A stretch of 64,000 nucleotides of DNA from Sclerurus mexicanus (lineage: Eukaryota; Chordata; Aves; Passeriformes; Furnariidae): contig VWZF01004785.1 of the NCBI GenBank assembly GCA_013396755.1, positions 1,554,589-1,618,588 on the forward strand, read 5' to 3'. A program made the translations under genes and the position numbers. Below the pieces are notes generated by a model that had not been told where the DNA came from, did not search any database, and saw nothing but the letters and a program-made list of their open reading frames with translations. Positions 25,199-39,080 of this stretch are shown piece after piece. Each line of letters opens with the position of its first letter. The stretch's first letter is position 1.

Positions 25199-28100
25199 TG
25201 AATTATGGGAAGGAATCAGAAAAGGAAAGAAGAACAAAAGGAGAAGTTCCCTCACTCTCAAGGCACCAATAACACCCTACCTTGCTCCTAATTCCACATA
25301 ACTGCAAGCTGAAGATGCAGGAATATATAATAGGGACAAGAGCCCACACACAGGAGCCTGTAAATCTTTGCAGTCTCTGAGGCACAAGCACCATGGGCTT
25401 GGCATTCATTGCACCTGACTGTCAGGGCTGCCTTGAATGGTGTGAAGCACTGAGCATGCATGGGAACAAATACAGATTTTAGGGAAATGGAATTTCAGAA
25501 AAGACCTTAGACATTCACATACATAAAATCTACTTATTTTCTAAAATTGAGGGAGATTAATTCTGATATAAATTAATTAAAAAAAAATAACCAGAATAGT
25601 TCTTAATTCCTTCTGAAATAAGCAAAATGAAAAGTGCTTCAATCCTTTCATACAATCCAGTCCTTTTTTTTTCCCCCTGTGCACATACATTGATGGCTTT
25701 AACACTTATCAGACCTTTACAAACAAGTGTCTAGGCATCACAGATCTACAGTAAAATTGGTGAAAGAAATCATGATCCTCACTTTGTGGACAAGATAACT
25801 AAGATACTACGACTAAACCATTGACCTAAAATCTGAACACATGCAGGCATACTAAATAAGTTATCAGGATTGAAAACTTCAAAATATTACTTTAGGTCTG
25901 TGGAGATAGTTGCACAAGTATGGAAACACTAAGTTAATGTTTAGTTTCCAAACATTTAAAGCATGCATAGTAATATTTATTTGTCTGAATGTGTTTAAAG
26001 ACACTAAAAGTTGTTTATTTTTTAGAATTTTTTTCCATGAGACAAAGTTATCTTTTTTCAGCAGATTTGCCTTGTGGTTCTTGTAGAAGCAGAGTTACTT
26101 CTGGGCTAAGAAATTTCCATTTAATAATGCATGAATTTTCCTTTTATGAAGCTAGATAGTTTTTCCATCACTTGTACTTCAGTATTTCTGAAACCAGGTG
26201 TTAATTTTCAGGGGGATAGGAGGTTTCCAAGCAGCTGCCAGGACTAATACAGCAGCCAGCAGTAAACGCTGAATAAGCTTAGGTACAAAATCTATACCAT
26301 CTGGTTTCAGGAATCCTCAGCCAAAAAATGTGAGGCCAGTTCCTTTCATGTCCAGAAATCTTCCTGTTCGCTGGGAATTGTGAAGTAGATGTTACCTTTG
26401 CACTACCTTTTAATTCACAGCTCAGAGGAAGATTCAAATAATGGTCTTAAGAAAACATTGCATAACTGTAAAACAGGAAACTGAGTAATGTGGTCAGGTT
26501 TCAAAATAAGAAAGATGAACACTATTTGACAAGATCAGATCAAAGTCCTTGCTCAGCCTCACAGTAGTCCAGTTTTCCAAGGTTTTTTTTCTGAAAGTCA
26601 ATGATAGCTGCCAGTGCTCAATGCAGAATAATGGTCCCTCAGAAGAATGATCTCCCCAGATCAGTAAGTCAACAAGGAGCAAGATGAAGGCTTTGGGCTT
26701 TGATTTAAGACCAGGGAAATAAGCAATGAGGTCTGTCTTATCTACCAGTGAGGAAATACTTCTGGTTCCTTAGGTGTCTAAAAAGATCAACTATGTTCTA
26801 AATAAAGTATTGCTTATACCGAAATTTTTGATAAGAGTGGCTTAAGAGTGGCTTAGTTTAAAGATGTGAGTTTGAAGGTCTAGATAAAGCTTGAGCCACT
26901 CTGGAGATAACCAAGGACATCCAAGCCACAAAACTCCCACTGAAGGAGTGTGGAAGAAGAGCAATTTTGAAAGTCCAAATCATTTCACCCTCTCAGGCAG
27001 TCATTTACAGCTACATGTAATTCACAAGGTCACTGTTTTATCAAAACCCTGAACATACCAAGCTATCATCCCATCCAAAGAGTCATTAATATCTCTTAGC
27101 TTTTTATTTCTAGGTTATATATAGAAAATTGCATACCATAAGAAACCATACAACCCTATTTTTCTTTTACTATCATCACTGCTTTCAACACACTGATTAA
27201 ATCATTACCTTAACTGGATGATTAAGCCCTTTTGAGTAGGGACTGACATTTTACTGTATTCAGCCAGCACAGAGTATTATGATTCCCCAGTCCACAGGCA
27301 CCATCACAATGCAAATAAAACAGCAATGATAGTGCTGTGTGTTTCTGGTAACCATGAATTTGTCTAAACTGTTATATAGCAAGATTGCCCTGAGCTCTGT
27401 AGAGCAAGTTAGAACAGCTCTATCATCTGATCTAGTAGTAGGTTTAATTGGAGACAGACACCTTTAAAGATGGGCAGGTAGGTGCAGATCACATGAGAGA
27501 GAGACAGGGAAAAAAACGTAATTTTAAAAGCCTGATGTTTTCTTTCATCAGTGATCTCCAGAAAAGTTAATGTTCTGAGGCTTCATTCTGACTCTGCTGG
27601 GGCTAGTAATCAAAAGGCAAAATATCTTTTTTATACTTGTGTCTAATAGCAATAAATGATGATCCTTCTGATTCTGTATGCATTGCAACAACATTTGATC
27701 ATAGATTCTAGATGGACAGCATTCTGAATTAACAACTTTATGTAACTAGACTATTTTATAATGCAGCGTAAATAATAATTTCAGTACAGACAGTGATTTT
27801 GCTATGTTCCTGCTGTAGAATAATAGTGCTAGTATAAATCCCAAGATATTGCTCGATGTACTTTGAGAGAACTTAAGTCACCTTAAAAAAAATATAAAAG
27901 GCTATGGTCCAAAGTTCCACTTATCTCTGAATGTATGATAAATTGTTGACCCACAGATAATCTTCTGTATTTCATCCGTGAAGCATTTGTAAGTGATAAC
28001 TTAGGCAACTGTAGCACACTAATATTTTTCAAAATTGCAACAACACACGTCAAAATACTGACAAGTCACTGGCTAACTGACCATTATATTTCAGAGTAGT

Positions 28101-31100
28101 GTTTCCTCACTGTGGAAGCTGTAATCTCCACACATTAAAAGACTAGTCCATTGACTGCAAAACCACTTAAAGAACAGACATGCCACAAAGTTAAACCCAA
28201 TCCAACAGGCTTTCCTGTAATTAATTTTCGTCTATTTAATTATTTATTGTATTTATTAAAATCTTCCTATTTAACTATTTCTGATATTATGAAAGGTTCA
28301 GGGACTAAATAATATCCAAAAAACATCGGTCTTTATATCACGTTATATGGTCTAGTCCCCAAAATTCACAAATCACTTTTGAGACCAGAGAAAATATTTC
28401 AGTGAAAGGAAATACATTCACAGTCTCCATCCAAAAAAGGAGAAGTAGCAGAAATTTTATCACACACTCTTCTTCAGTGTTAACAGCCACAGGGAATATA
28501 CTCTGGAAATCAATTTTCTTTTATGGGAACTTGATGTGGGTAGTTGCTTGATGTGTTCAGCTTCTGTGTGGCCCAGATTCAACAAGACACTTAAAAGTGT
28601 GGCTGGCTTTATTCATGTGGGTATTTAGGTATGTGCTTAAGTACCTTGTTGAATTGGGGCTTATATTAGGTCGTAAGTATTTACTGGGTCAAGCATCCAG
28701 GCTAAAAATTTCTCTGTTTTTCCTAGTAATACCGCAGACAACCCCAGTCTCACAATACATTTGGAAGCGCTTGCAGTGAAGTTATCAGGTGATGTTACCC
28801 AAGGCGACGGAGAATATATTCTTGTTATGTTGGAGAAACATATTAATTTGCTTCCTCAGCACAGACTGTGCAGACTGCTGAGAGGATCTGCATGGGCCAA
28901 ACTTCAAACATGCCACGTAATAGGGTAACATTTTTGTAAAATATTTATGCTACTTCAGTATCCAGCAGTTGAAGCTAGTCTTATGCCCTATTGAATTAGG
29001 CCATAGAGAAGTTTGAGGTCTCTGCTCCAACTAACTTATGTTCTTAAGAAGCACTGCATGCCAGGGACTAAGTAATTGGAGAGCCATACATTTACCACAA
29101 TGAAACACTTACCAAGATAAATCAAAAAGCAGATAATTTAGGAAGGAAAAATAAAGTGCATGACTGTTTTTTTTCTTCCTGAAACTCTGGCTATTAGCCC
29201 AGACATTAGCCTATCTAACCCACAAGTAAGTTGTTTAGGAAACACAATGGTTCCAAGCATAGAGGGAGTATCACTGAGCAAAATTTTTCTATTGTCTTAG
29301 AAGAGAAGATGGGATTAAGATGCTCTAGTCTGCTCTTCAGCCCTCTGTTATTGAATTCTAATTCCATGGCACATTTTAGACACAGGGATGTGAAGGTATA
29401 TGTTGTTCAAGATCCTGTAACAGAAGAGACAATGACCCTTGCAGCTGCTGGCTGTTGAAGGCCTCATTAGGAAGCCATAATCTGTCTGGGAAAACTTGTG
29501 TCTTGGCCAAGCTTTGACAGTGTTTGAAACTCATACTTACTGCAAGTGAACCAGGTTTCCTTCCCTTCTCTACCACAGTGTACATTGTCACTGCATTATC
29601 CACAGTATCCCACTCTGTGCTTATTGTCCTGTCAAAAGCACTTCCAAAACCTTGAATTAGTGCTGTTTCTGTCTAAAAGATTGTTATAGCTCAACTTAAT
29701 CAATCTGTGCATATAGAGGAGCCTGTCAGTGCATGTATGGCTATAACAGAGCCTGAGCACATGGGAAATTAAAACTAGGAGGTATGAGAAGGACCTGCAA
29801 TTCCCAAGGAGAGTAGGACAGAACCCGGAGCAGAATTCCTTGTGAAAACAAGTCTTACCAGTTCCATTACTAAATTACTGCATTATTATCTTCCTTGACT
29901 TGCTTTTGTTCAGCTGTAGTCAACAGAAGTGTTTCTCAGTGTCTGGGGTTTGCCTCAACATCAGGACTTGAATCATTTGTTGTTTTCCAGAGCAAACTAT
30001 TTTATGACTGATTGCTTCTAAGTAATTCAGCAAGGCTGAATGTTGGTCTTGTGAGTTGCTGTGTGTCTTTTTCTGGAACCATACTGCTCCATCCCCCTCC
30101 CCCCCATCATAACAGCATAATTTTAACTTTGTGAACTGTCAATCTTCTGAATTTCATTCAGACTTCCTGTAAATTTTGATTCAGAGTGTCAGTTCATATT
30201 ATAGGGTTAATTTGCATCTTGTTGGTATGAAAAATCTTTACTGTTTCAAAAAAGCCGCAGATACGCTGTTATGGATTTTAACAGTAGTTAGGTACTGTTA
30301 ACATTAAAAAAAATTATTGGAGACTATTTGAGCCGTTTCTTTTTTTTAGAGTAAATTGAATACAATTTTGCAAAAGGGGAACTCATAACTAGCTTAGAAA
30401 AACTGCCTTACATCTCATCCATCTTCACTGTGTTTTATTTCACTAACAGGATCTGTATATATTTTGAACTCTAAGATTAGTATAAACTGTGAACATCTCT
30501 TGAGGAGGGGAAACAGAGAGAAATTATATGATAGAACAGAAAAATAATGAAGTTGAAAATTAGGCCAGAAGATTGAAATCAGGACAGATTTAAATCATTC
30601 TTTGCTATTTTGTTCATCTTGCTTGTCTGATAAACTACCAAGCAGGACAAAGTTCAGGAGACTTGATATATTGCATGTTAAGACTTTGTTGTCATAAGGT
30701 GAACTCCTGTTCTCCAGCTTGCTCTGCTTGTCTCCCACACTTGTTGTTTTAATACAGAGGAAAGTTCAACTCCCCCTGTTTAACTCCAGTACCTCTTAAT
30801 GAGGGAACTGTAACACTATCCAGTCATCTCACCACACGGCAATCAGAATTTCATTGCTTTGCACAGCTTGACTTATGTCAAAAAGGATGGTTAAAATTCA
30901 CCCAAGTCTTGGAAACCTCCTCTTGAGTTAAACAGATCACATCTTAGCTACAGGAGGATTTTTTGTTTGATTGGTTTAGTTTTTAAATGGTCAAAGGGCA
31001 AGAAGTATTATTTGCAGAAGCTCTTTCACATACCTGGTTCTTAGGATGCTGGCATCAGCAAGATGATTTACACATCATATAGTTAAAGAAACACAAGCAA

Positions 31101-31809
31101 TAGAGTTTCATGTGCCAATAAAAAGAAACACCGTTTACAAGAAAGTCTGATCATACAAAATGGATCCTTTAGCCTATTGTGGTTGAGATCTCTTAGAGCA
31201 TCCTAATAGATTATCTTTGACAGCATGGGCTTTACATTTACAAATGAGCAAAAACCAGAGCAGAAGGCTCAAGGCCAATAAACTTGAATCATGGGAGGCA
31301 ATGTTATTTATGGACAGCAGCACGTGAACCACCATTTCTGAAGCCTTCAGGACAAGCCTCATTGAGGGTTCACACACACACATATGGTTATTGCAGTTGT
31401 TGTAGGAGAAACAACACAAGAAAGCATTTGCAGGAACTTGGCTTATGCTTACTGTAGCTCAAGTTGTACCTTCCAAGAGTTTTTAGACATGGGATTTTTT
31501 TTTTCTCCTTTGTTGCTTCAGTGAAACTGAAAACACTGTTAAACTGTAAAATTATTATATTACATTACAGGAAGCCTTCACATTTATAGAAACAGAAATG
31601 TGTTTGTGATAGAGGGGTAAAAGATTCTTATTACCCCTGAGTGACAGTGCTACGGATATTTTTCTGTGTAAATAGAGTCAGCACAAGCAGATGATATTTG
31701 ACAATGGTGGCTCTACATCCATAAAAGATTAATTATCTAGAGAAAGTGTAAATTGCTTATAAGCAACATCCCAGCACCATATTTTTAAATGGTGGCTCAT
31801 TTAAAGATC
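25199..31809. other. Intergenic DNA, mostly featureless
   Basis: This is AT-rich unique-looking sequence with short open frames that match nothing I know. One segment near 28570-28690 resembles an old sauropsid repeat. Short homopolymer and CA runs occur (for example 31371-31382). Confidence 0.5.
28570..28690. repeat. Possible ancient sauropsid dispersed repeat
   Basis: The words GTGCTTAAGTACCTTGTTGAATTGGGGC and the preceding TTTATTCATGTGGG-type text resemble a degraded repeat common in turtle, crocodile and bird genomes. The match is from memory of the general pattern, and boundaries are uncertain. Confidence 0.3.
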
Positions 31810-32175
31810 AGGTACAGGGAATGACTGAGTAGGCCAGTCTTCTTTATTCTGGAAAACAGACCACCAAAGGGAAATATGAGGAGTTTACAGAATCTTAAGA
31901 GGCACAGAGACAGATAGGGATCAGCTGCTTACTGTTTCTCCAGTGCAAAGCCAGGAAGGCATCAAGCGAAGGCTTCATATTGTGATCCAGACAAATGTGA
32001 CAGCGTGAGTCTTCTTGCAATATGGGCAGTACTGGTTGTTGTACACTGATGGGTTTGAGGGGACAGTATATCAGTTAATGGAAGAAAAATCCATCACAGG
32101 TTACTGAATACATAGAAACTATACCTGATTCAGGAAGTCTCTCAGCTGGTGATAGTATGAAACCGAGAGTCTTTA
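31810..32175 (+). mobile_element. Ancient CR1/L3-like LINE 3' region
   Basis: Degraded text follows the order of a CR1-like 3' end: a stretch matching the '...ATCAGCTGCTTACTGTTTCTCCAG' segment, a CATCAAGCGAAGG word, then GGAAGAAAAATCCATCACAGGTTACTGAATACATAGAAA and a final CAGCTGGTGATAG. The coding frame is destroyed. It is older than the other CR1 copies here. Confidence 0.65.
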
Positions 32176-35100
32176 GAGCATGCTCATTTGCTTGCTCTGT
32201 TCTTGTTTTTCCTTAGCCATCTGCTTATGACCTCACTGGTTTTCCCCTTACAAACATACTCTAGTTTGTGTCTAATACCGGCTACCCAGCCAGAGTAAAG
32301 GACTATGAAATTAAAAAAAATCAGCAAAATGTAGTAGGAGACATCAAAGAGGAAGAAAGTCAAAGAGTCAAAAGTAGAAAAAAGTAGTCCATGTGAGTGG
32401 GGCAGAGACATGCCAACAGCGTCACCACTCTTTCAAGACATTTGGCTCAAAACACCCAAGGAGAGAATCGGTATTGCTCAGTGGTGTTCTTCGCAAATGG
32501 AAGGGACAGAATGAGAGAAAACCAGATCCCATCAAGTTTCCTTCCCTAGTATCTGTGAACAGCCAGCATAGACAGGGCCAAGAGGAGTTTGACAATAAGG
32601 TCTTGTAACCTTGTGTGTCCTCAGGTGTGGAGGTTGTAAAGGAGAAGCTGAGGAGAGAAATGCAGCCACAACCTCAAGGACTGAAGGACCCAGAACAGCA
32701 GGATTATGCACTCAATGTAGATATATACCAGAGTCCCTCTCTCACTGCCTGTCAGGGACCTTATGAATCAATTTGTACAATGCTAATCCACATCCCTTTG
32801 CCAGTTCCACATTCTCCCTGAATACAGCGTAGTCTGCATTAATTTTCTGCTTTAGTATTTACCAACAGCTCTTTTGGATAAAAAATCTAAGCACCAATTG
32901 GGACCAGTCCATGTTGGAGTATAGACTCTGTGGACAGGCAGCATCATCGATCCTAGTTCTGATTCTCCTGGTGCTTTTCTCTTTCCACATTGCACATGCA
33001 GCAGGGCTCACACTTTCTGAGATGAAGGCAGACTGTGGTATTCATTAGCATGTCCCATGGTGTCTGCAAACAAAGGGAGGAAGAGGTGGTACTTGTAGCA
33101 CAGTGTACAACATTGACGTACAGCAAGCATAAGACCTATCCTTCCAAATGCCCAAAACTTAAGCAGTGGAGAAACAGGCCAATCTGCCTCATTTGGTCAG
33201 GAGTCACTCTTTGATGTGATTATCACTGGCAATATCACTGTAGTATATAAATAAAAAGAAAAATGTAGGAGTGCAGTTCCAGCACCTCAGAGTTCAAAAA
33301 CCCAACATTTATACGAGGTCATATATGGATGTTTTGGGTGTTCTGGACTATTGGGTGATCCTGGTTGCTGTCACTGGACACCACTGATTCTGGGACAGCC
33401 TGGAGAACCACCCTGTGGCCAATCACAGCACCAGCTTCACAGTTCCCAAGGACAGGAAACCATTCTGAGAGGCTGGCCCCAGGTGATCTTGGAGACCATC
33501 CCAACAGGTGGCATCCAATAGCCTTGATCTGACCACCTGGTTTGCCCAGAGAGGCTGCTTGTGAGCCTCTTGGGAGGCAGCTGTGTCAGGGAGCATGCCA
33601 TGAGCATGGTTTCATGTCAAAGGTTGTGTAGACATAGGCAAAGTGATTTACAAAGCCAAGTGAAGAGAGAGCTAAGTCTGTTCAAATATCAGATACCATA
33701 ATTCATCCTGATTAGTCTGGGATGATTCAACAGCTGTAACCATTTAGGCTACAATTCAGAAAGGCAAATACTTTAATCTAATGCTAGCAGGGGATTGCCA
33801 AGGAAAGGGAGGAACTGAAAAGAAAATACATCAATATTTCAAACTTCATCCTGGAAGCAGAATTCCAAAACTTCATTAAAATTCTTACACTGAATGTATA
33901 AAAATATAACTCAGTTATACAAAAAAAAATTTGCACCAATTTGTTGAGAAGAATTGAGAGCAGCCAGGTTGAATGCAATGTAGACAAAATTTAGGTCCAA
34001 GAAAAGTGGTGAAGAATGCTATTACCCAGCAGTACCTTATCATGAAGGCATCTAAAATTTAGTGGGCACTTCCATTATGCCTTTTCATTGTCTTAAAGCT
34101 CCCTAAGTGCCTCCACAGCCACAGCAGGACTTCAGCTGTGAAGCACATTCTCACTTATGCTCTACCATGATCCAGAAATAAGGGTGTCTCCCTACAACTG
34201 CAGTCCATTACAGCCTACTTCCAATACATGTAAGAGCACTAAGGTCAGCATGTAGCACAGCATGGCCAGCTATTCACAAAAACATGGCCATTGCTGCCAG
34301 CACCCTTTCCTCTAGATGCCCTGACAAAGGACATAAAAGAGCACAAGATTAATGTAGCCTGTATGAGTCTGGCCCTGCAGGTGAGGTAGAAGACATGGGC
34401 ATGATTTTTACCAGAAAGGGGCAAGATGGGTCAGTTTCCCTTTCCTGTGTGAGCTTTCTGTTAAAAGAACCAGAAGTTAATCTCCTCGAATAGGTCACAT
34501 AGTTGGTAGGACATGGAGCCTCATCTCTGTTGACAGACTTGTTTCCAGAGACTCATTTCTGCAGATGTGGTTCATCACAGCCTATGATAGTTCTGCATTA
34601 TGCATAACTGCCCCTACAGCTATGAGAAGGAGGGAAAGAGACTCAGGGGTCTATGAGGACCTATTGAAATGATATTAGGGTTGACTTAAGCCTTCAATAT
34701 GTAGTGCCTTTTTGAGCTACTTAGTAATCACTATATATAAAAATAAAATTTAAAAAAAGCAATCAGGTAGTGTCTTTCCTGTCTTTCCTCTCCTTCAATT
34801 CAGATTAGTTACTAGACTTCAGTAAAGACCAAAATGAGAGACTCGTGTAGCTCTGAGTTCCAGCTGGGGCAGAGACTTCCCAGGGCAGCCAAGACTGTCA
34901 GTAACTCAGCACCACTGAGGATGTACTGATAGGATCAGTGTATAAAAAGAAGTGGTTAAGTCCTCTTTCACCCAATTTGTTCTTATAAATTGTTTACAAT
35001 TGTTAAAGTAAACACATTTTCAGATAAGCTTTCTGTCAAAGGTAAAGCGAGTAGTCTTGGGAAGCAACTGGGGTTTGTTTAAGGTAATTTGATATAAGCT

Positions 35101-36243
35101 ACTTTTCCTGAAAGATACTGGTTTTTAGAGACAGAGGGAAAGTTGGCCGCCTGCTTGCATACAGTCAAAAAGAGTGGTAGGACTCAACCTCCCAGGTGTT
35201 CATAATTAGCACTGATTGCTCTGTGCTAATGCAATGGCCCTTCTCACACTATTTCCTAGCTACCCTGCACAATCATTTCAGTTTTGGTTTATTTTTTGTT
35301 TTTTACTAAGAGACCCTCTAATAGGTAGTGCAATATCAATGTATTGATATCAGTGTATATGCTATAGGTCTATGTTTTGTGTTATGCAAGTAGTATAGCT
35401 ATATAGCTGCAGGCTCAGAAGGTCTTCCCACCAGGAACAATTTCCCAAGTCTGTGGCTTCAGAAGCTCAACAGATGCATAGTGCACATTTAAAGTAGTAC
35501 ATTTTAAAGGGAACTAAGGGAACTGGGCACCTTAAAGTTGAAATAATCTTGAAAAAAATTAATTACTGAAGACTAGGTAAAACTGCTTAGGTTATTTCTT
35601 TTATGTTTAAGAAACTACAGGAACATTCAGCAAAAGCAACTTGTGGTACACCTGTGATGGTACCCCTGGGAAAAGAATTGGGTAAGAGTTCTAGAAAGGT
35701 GACACATGTAGATTACATTTTATATCATCCTATAAGAAGTGGCTTCCTTCATAAATTGTGTTCTTAAAAACAATCTGATAAGCATAATCTGATATACATA
35801 GGGAGAGAATATCAGGTGTGACACCAACAGAACCTGATTTTTAAGCATACTCCAAACTTGTACTGTTTCAATATCAATAGAAAGATTTAAATAAAAGTGT
35901 GTTTTAATTTCTTGATGTTATTACAGATCTAAACCTAGGCAGTCAAAATATAGCTGATTCAAATTGTACTTTGAGGGTATACTCAACAAAAGCCACTCAA
36001 GTAGTGCAGACCCCAGCTGGTGATGTATGGCACCACACAAACTCAGACTGTTCTGACTCAAACTGAGCCACGTTTGATGTCTCTGCACAAGTTTTGTAGT
36101 TAATGCACAAGCTGAAAATTTGTTTTGGATGATCAAAACTGACTGTATGTATGATGTACCTGGGGGAAAAAAAGGCAAGGTTCCAAATTCTGACCAATAT
36201 AGCAACAACAGATGAACTTCAGGGGTTCAGAGGATAGCTGATG
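32176..36243. other. Intergenic DNA
   Basis: Mixed composition, with a slightly GC-richer block near 33340-33600. A TATTGATATC palindrome lies near 35341. Short open frames such as 32393-32608 and 33319-33504 are unrecognised. I see no repeat with confidence. Confidence 0.5.
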
Positions 36244-36935
36244 TTTGAAGTGACTTCTTACAATCATCTAGTCCACTCTCCCAGCTCAGAACAAGGTGAG
36301 CTAGTCAGATTTTTAAATAGCCAATGATGGATATTTCCACTGCCTCTCTGACCAACTTGTTCCAATGTTTGTTCATCCTTACCATAAATTTTTTTTCTCC
36401 TGTGTTTATATGGAATTTTCTGTATTTCAGCTGGCACCCATTGTGTCTTGTCCTTTCTCTGGGCACTAATGGGAAGCATCTGGCTCTCATAACACACTAC
36501 TTTGTTCCCCTACCCTCCTAGTCAAACAGCTTTTCCCTAATGTTCTCCCAAGCCATATTGTGTGCCCACAGACCCTTCTTATACACTTTGCCGCAAAAGA
36601 TAAAAGTTTGACTCTGTCATCTCTGTAACTGTTTCTACTGCTTAGTAATCATCCTTTAGGCTTTTCTTGGCAGGAAGAAACAAACTCAGCTCCCTCAGCA
36701 GTGATATGTTCTGGGCTCCAAACAAGTTTAGTAGCCCCTCTAGTGTCTCCTGTTTCTCCTGCTTGAACTGGGGCCAAGACTAGATGCTGTATCCCAGGTA
36801 GGGCTTCCCAAGCACCAAGGAAAGAGTAATTATAACTTTCCTTGATTAACTAGCCATGCTTCTCATAACTTTCCTTGATTAACTAGCCATGCTTCTCTTA
36901 ATGTAGTCCAGTATGCAGTCTGCCTTATTCACTCA
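36244..36935 (-). mobile_element. CR1 LINE, degraded 3' portion
   Basis: The reverse strand encodes a broken version of the CR1 ORF2 C-terminus (HWNKLVREAVE...LK, corresponding to HWNRLPRE in better copies). It is followed by TGGACTAGATGATTG in the 3' UTR. The terminal octamer repeats are missing. A 33-bp tandem duplication lies inside it (36832-36897). Confidence 0.85.
36832..36897. repeat. 33-bp perfect tandem duplication within CR1
   Basis: Two identical 33-bp units begin at 36832 and 36865, each starting ATAACTTTCCTTGATTAACT. Identical units in an otherwise degraded CR1 indicate a recent slippage or local duplication. Confidence 0.95.
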
Positions 36936-37799
36936 TTTGTTCTTCAGTCAAATCCAGTCCTTGCTCTAAAACATAAATATCTAACCATTGTTTGAAATTA
37001 ATCAGTAAGTGTAATGACACAGTTAACCTAGGCTGCTCTTCAAAGATAGACCCCAGAGTCTACTGTTTCACGTTCCAGTGGCAATCCTGTTTGCCTCAAT
37101 AAAGTTGCATCACAGAAAATAATAAAATAGTTCAATCCAACCAGCACAAATCCCAGACTCGGTGTGTATATGCAGGATCTGTTTATCTCCAGAAAAGTAC
37201 TTAAAAGCCAGAGCCTAACTTTTAGAAGTACTGACATGCACCTCCACCCCATCCCTTCAAAAACTCTCACTCAAAACCTAAACCTTCCACTCTGGCCTAG
37301 ATGAGAGACCTTGGCTGAAGGCCCAGCAGTTCTTGCAGTCTGCCTAAACCAGGCTTGGGTGGACCCTGAAATGAGATACAGTCTCTCTCTCTCTTTTCAT
37401 TATGAAGGCAATGGTTTAAAGATAAGTAGTGAAAGAAAATTAAGAGAATTGTATTCAAGCTGACTGTTAAGAACTTCAAGAAAGGGTAAGGGTTGGGGAA
37501 TGCAAAAATTAGAATAATGGAGTAAATTGAGAAAATTACTTGCATCCTCTTCAAGGCATTTAGCAGCTTCCACTCTCAGTAGCTTCACTGCCAGAGAGTG
37601 TATTTTGTCAGCTGCTCCTTTTGTCTTTAGCAAAACTGTGTGCCATCTGAAACACTTATCTCATGGTAAGTGGTCATATGCCAGCTATTGTGATGATGTC
37701 TGATCTTGCTGCCCAAGCGGAATTACACAATGACCAAGAATGAAAATAAATAGGTGTTTAAAAGTAGTGCTCTTAATGACAGGCTTGTGCAAGTCCATG

Positions 37800-38640
37800 A
37801 CTCCTTGAGCTGTGGCAGTTTTAGAAAACACTGGTACCCAGTGATGCCCTTCCCCTTGACTGCAACTGCGGCCACCAAACCAGCAACTTCAGAAGCATCT
37901 TCGATGCTAGAGTGTGGCCCAAGGGACTCTTGTCCGTTGTCTCCCAAGGAAGAAAGTATGTTCCCAATGAAGCAGCAGAGACAAGGCCCTGGAGCTTGTG
38001 CCCATCATGGGGTTACAGTCAGAGAGCAGCAAAAACAGGATTGTCTCATGGAGGAGGAGAAGGCAACAGCCAAGGGTGACCCCGGCATAGACCATACCCT
38101 CACCAACAAGGCATGATCCTACAGAGGCTGTAGCAGGGACCATTCCCAGTCCCCAACATAAGGGAGAAACCAGGGCCAGTGTCCACTCAGGGGCTCCACT
38201 CAGGAGCAAAAGGAGATGGAGAAAAGCTGCAACATATGACTGAGGAACCTGTTCAGGACTCAAGCTAGCTAGAATGGGTCCAAGGTCCATTGTGAAGGCA
38301 GGGCTAGAGATAGTCACACCTCCAGCATAGCCCAGGACAGGACGGAGTGCCCATTCATGCCCACACAGAGAGCCCCTGGGCAGAGGGAATGTGGGTGAGC
38401 ATCCCAAGAGAGGCCAAGCTGGGGCCACTAAGGCCTATCAGCACCCTGGAGGCACTGACACTTACCTCATAGGACCCTGGTTCCAGGAGAAAGCATTGCA
38501 CTGGGTTATGGAAAGATGCCATCTCAGAGAGCAGGAGCTAGGCAGAAGGACAGCAGCCCAAGCAGGAAGCACAAGCCGTCAACCCGGGCATCCTCATTGA
38601 TGGGGACTAAACACATGGGCCCAGAGAGGCCCACGTTTGC
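37800..38640. other. GC-rich intergenic block, unassigned
   Basis: Base composition is clearly richer in G/C than the neighbouring kilobases, while CpG remains sparse, so it is not a typical CpG island. Overlapping open frames occur on both strands (37754-38116 +, 37907-38428 -, 38391-38600 +). None resembles a protein family I know. It could be an old element, an exon of a non-coding RNA, or a local compositional island. Confidence 0.4.
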
Positions 38641-39080
38641 GAGGAATCATTAAAGGTTGTCCTGAGACCAGCTGATACCAGTAAGGCCTCACAATCCCTG
38701 GTGTCGACAGCTCATTCGCATAATTCATGGCTGCCCCCAATTATCTGTGGGAGCTTTGCAGGCCATGAAGGAGGTTCCACATGGGCAGACACTTAATGAA
38801 CAGATTGGATTATAAACACTAGCTAATCTTTCCCACATGTACACCTGAAGAATATCACAAGTGACAGCTGTTTAAATTTCCAAGGAAATTAATGATTCCT
38901 AAAGAGGCAAAGCTTATCAAGGCTTTGACTGGGGCTGATAAAGGACAACCTCCAAAGGGCAAATTGTTTATAATAGTCTAGAAGTGCCTCATTCTATGGG
39001 TTCATCTTGGAAACTTTTATTGACACGGTCCCTTTTATTAATGCTTGTGCTGGCAAGGACTAGAACAGCTTGGTTCAATC
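38640..39080. promoter_or_regulatory. Candidate conserved non-coding element
   Basis: The segment is dense in transcription-factor-like words: TAAT cores (TTAATGAACAG, AATTAATGATTCC), TGACAGCTG, CTTATCAAGGCTTTG and ATTCGCATAATTCATG. This texture is typical of developmental enhancers in gene deserts. Conservation was not tested, so the call is inference. Confidence 0.25.

Noticed and set aside
37907..38428. 173-codon minus frame with hydrophobic leucine-rich segments
   Set aside because: No family similarity is recognised. Overlapping frames on the other strand point to GC-rich composition as the cause.
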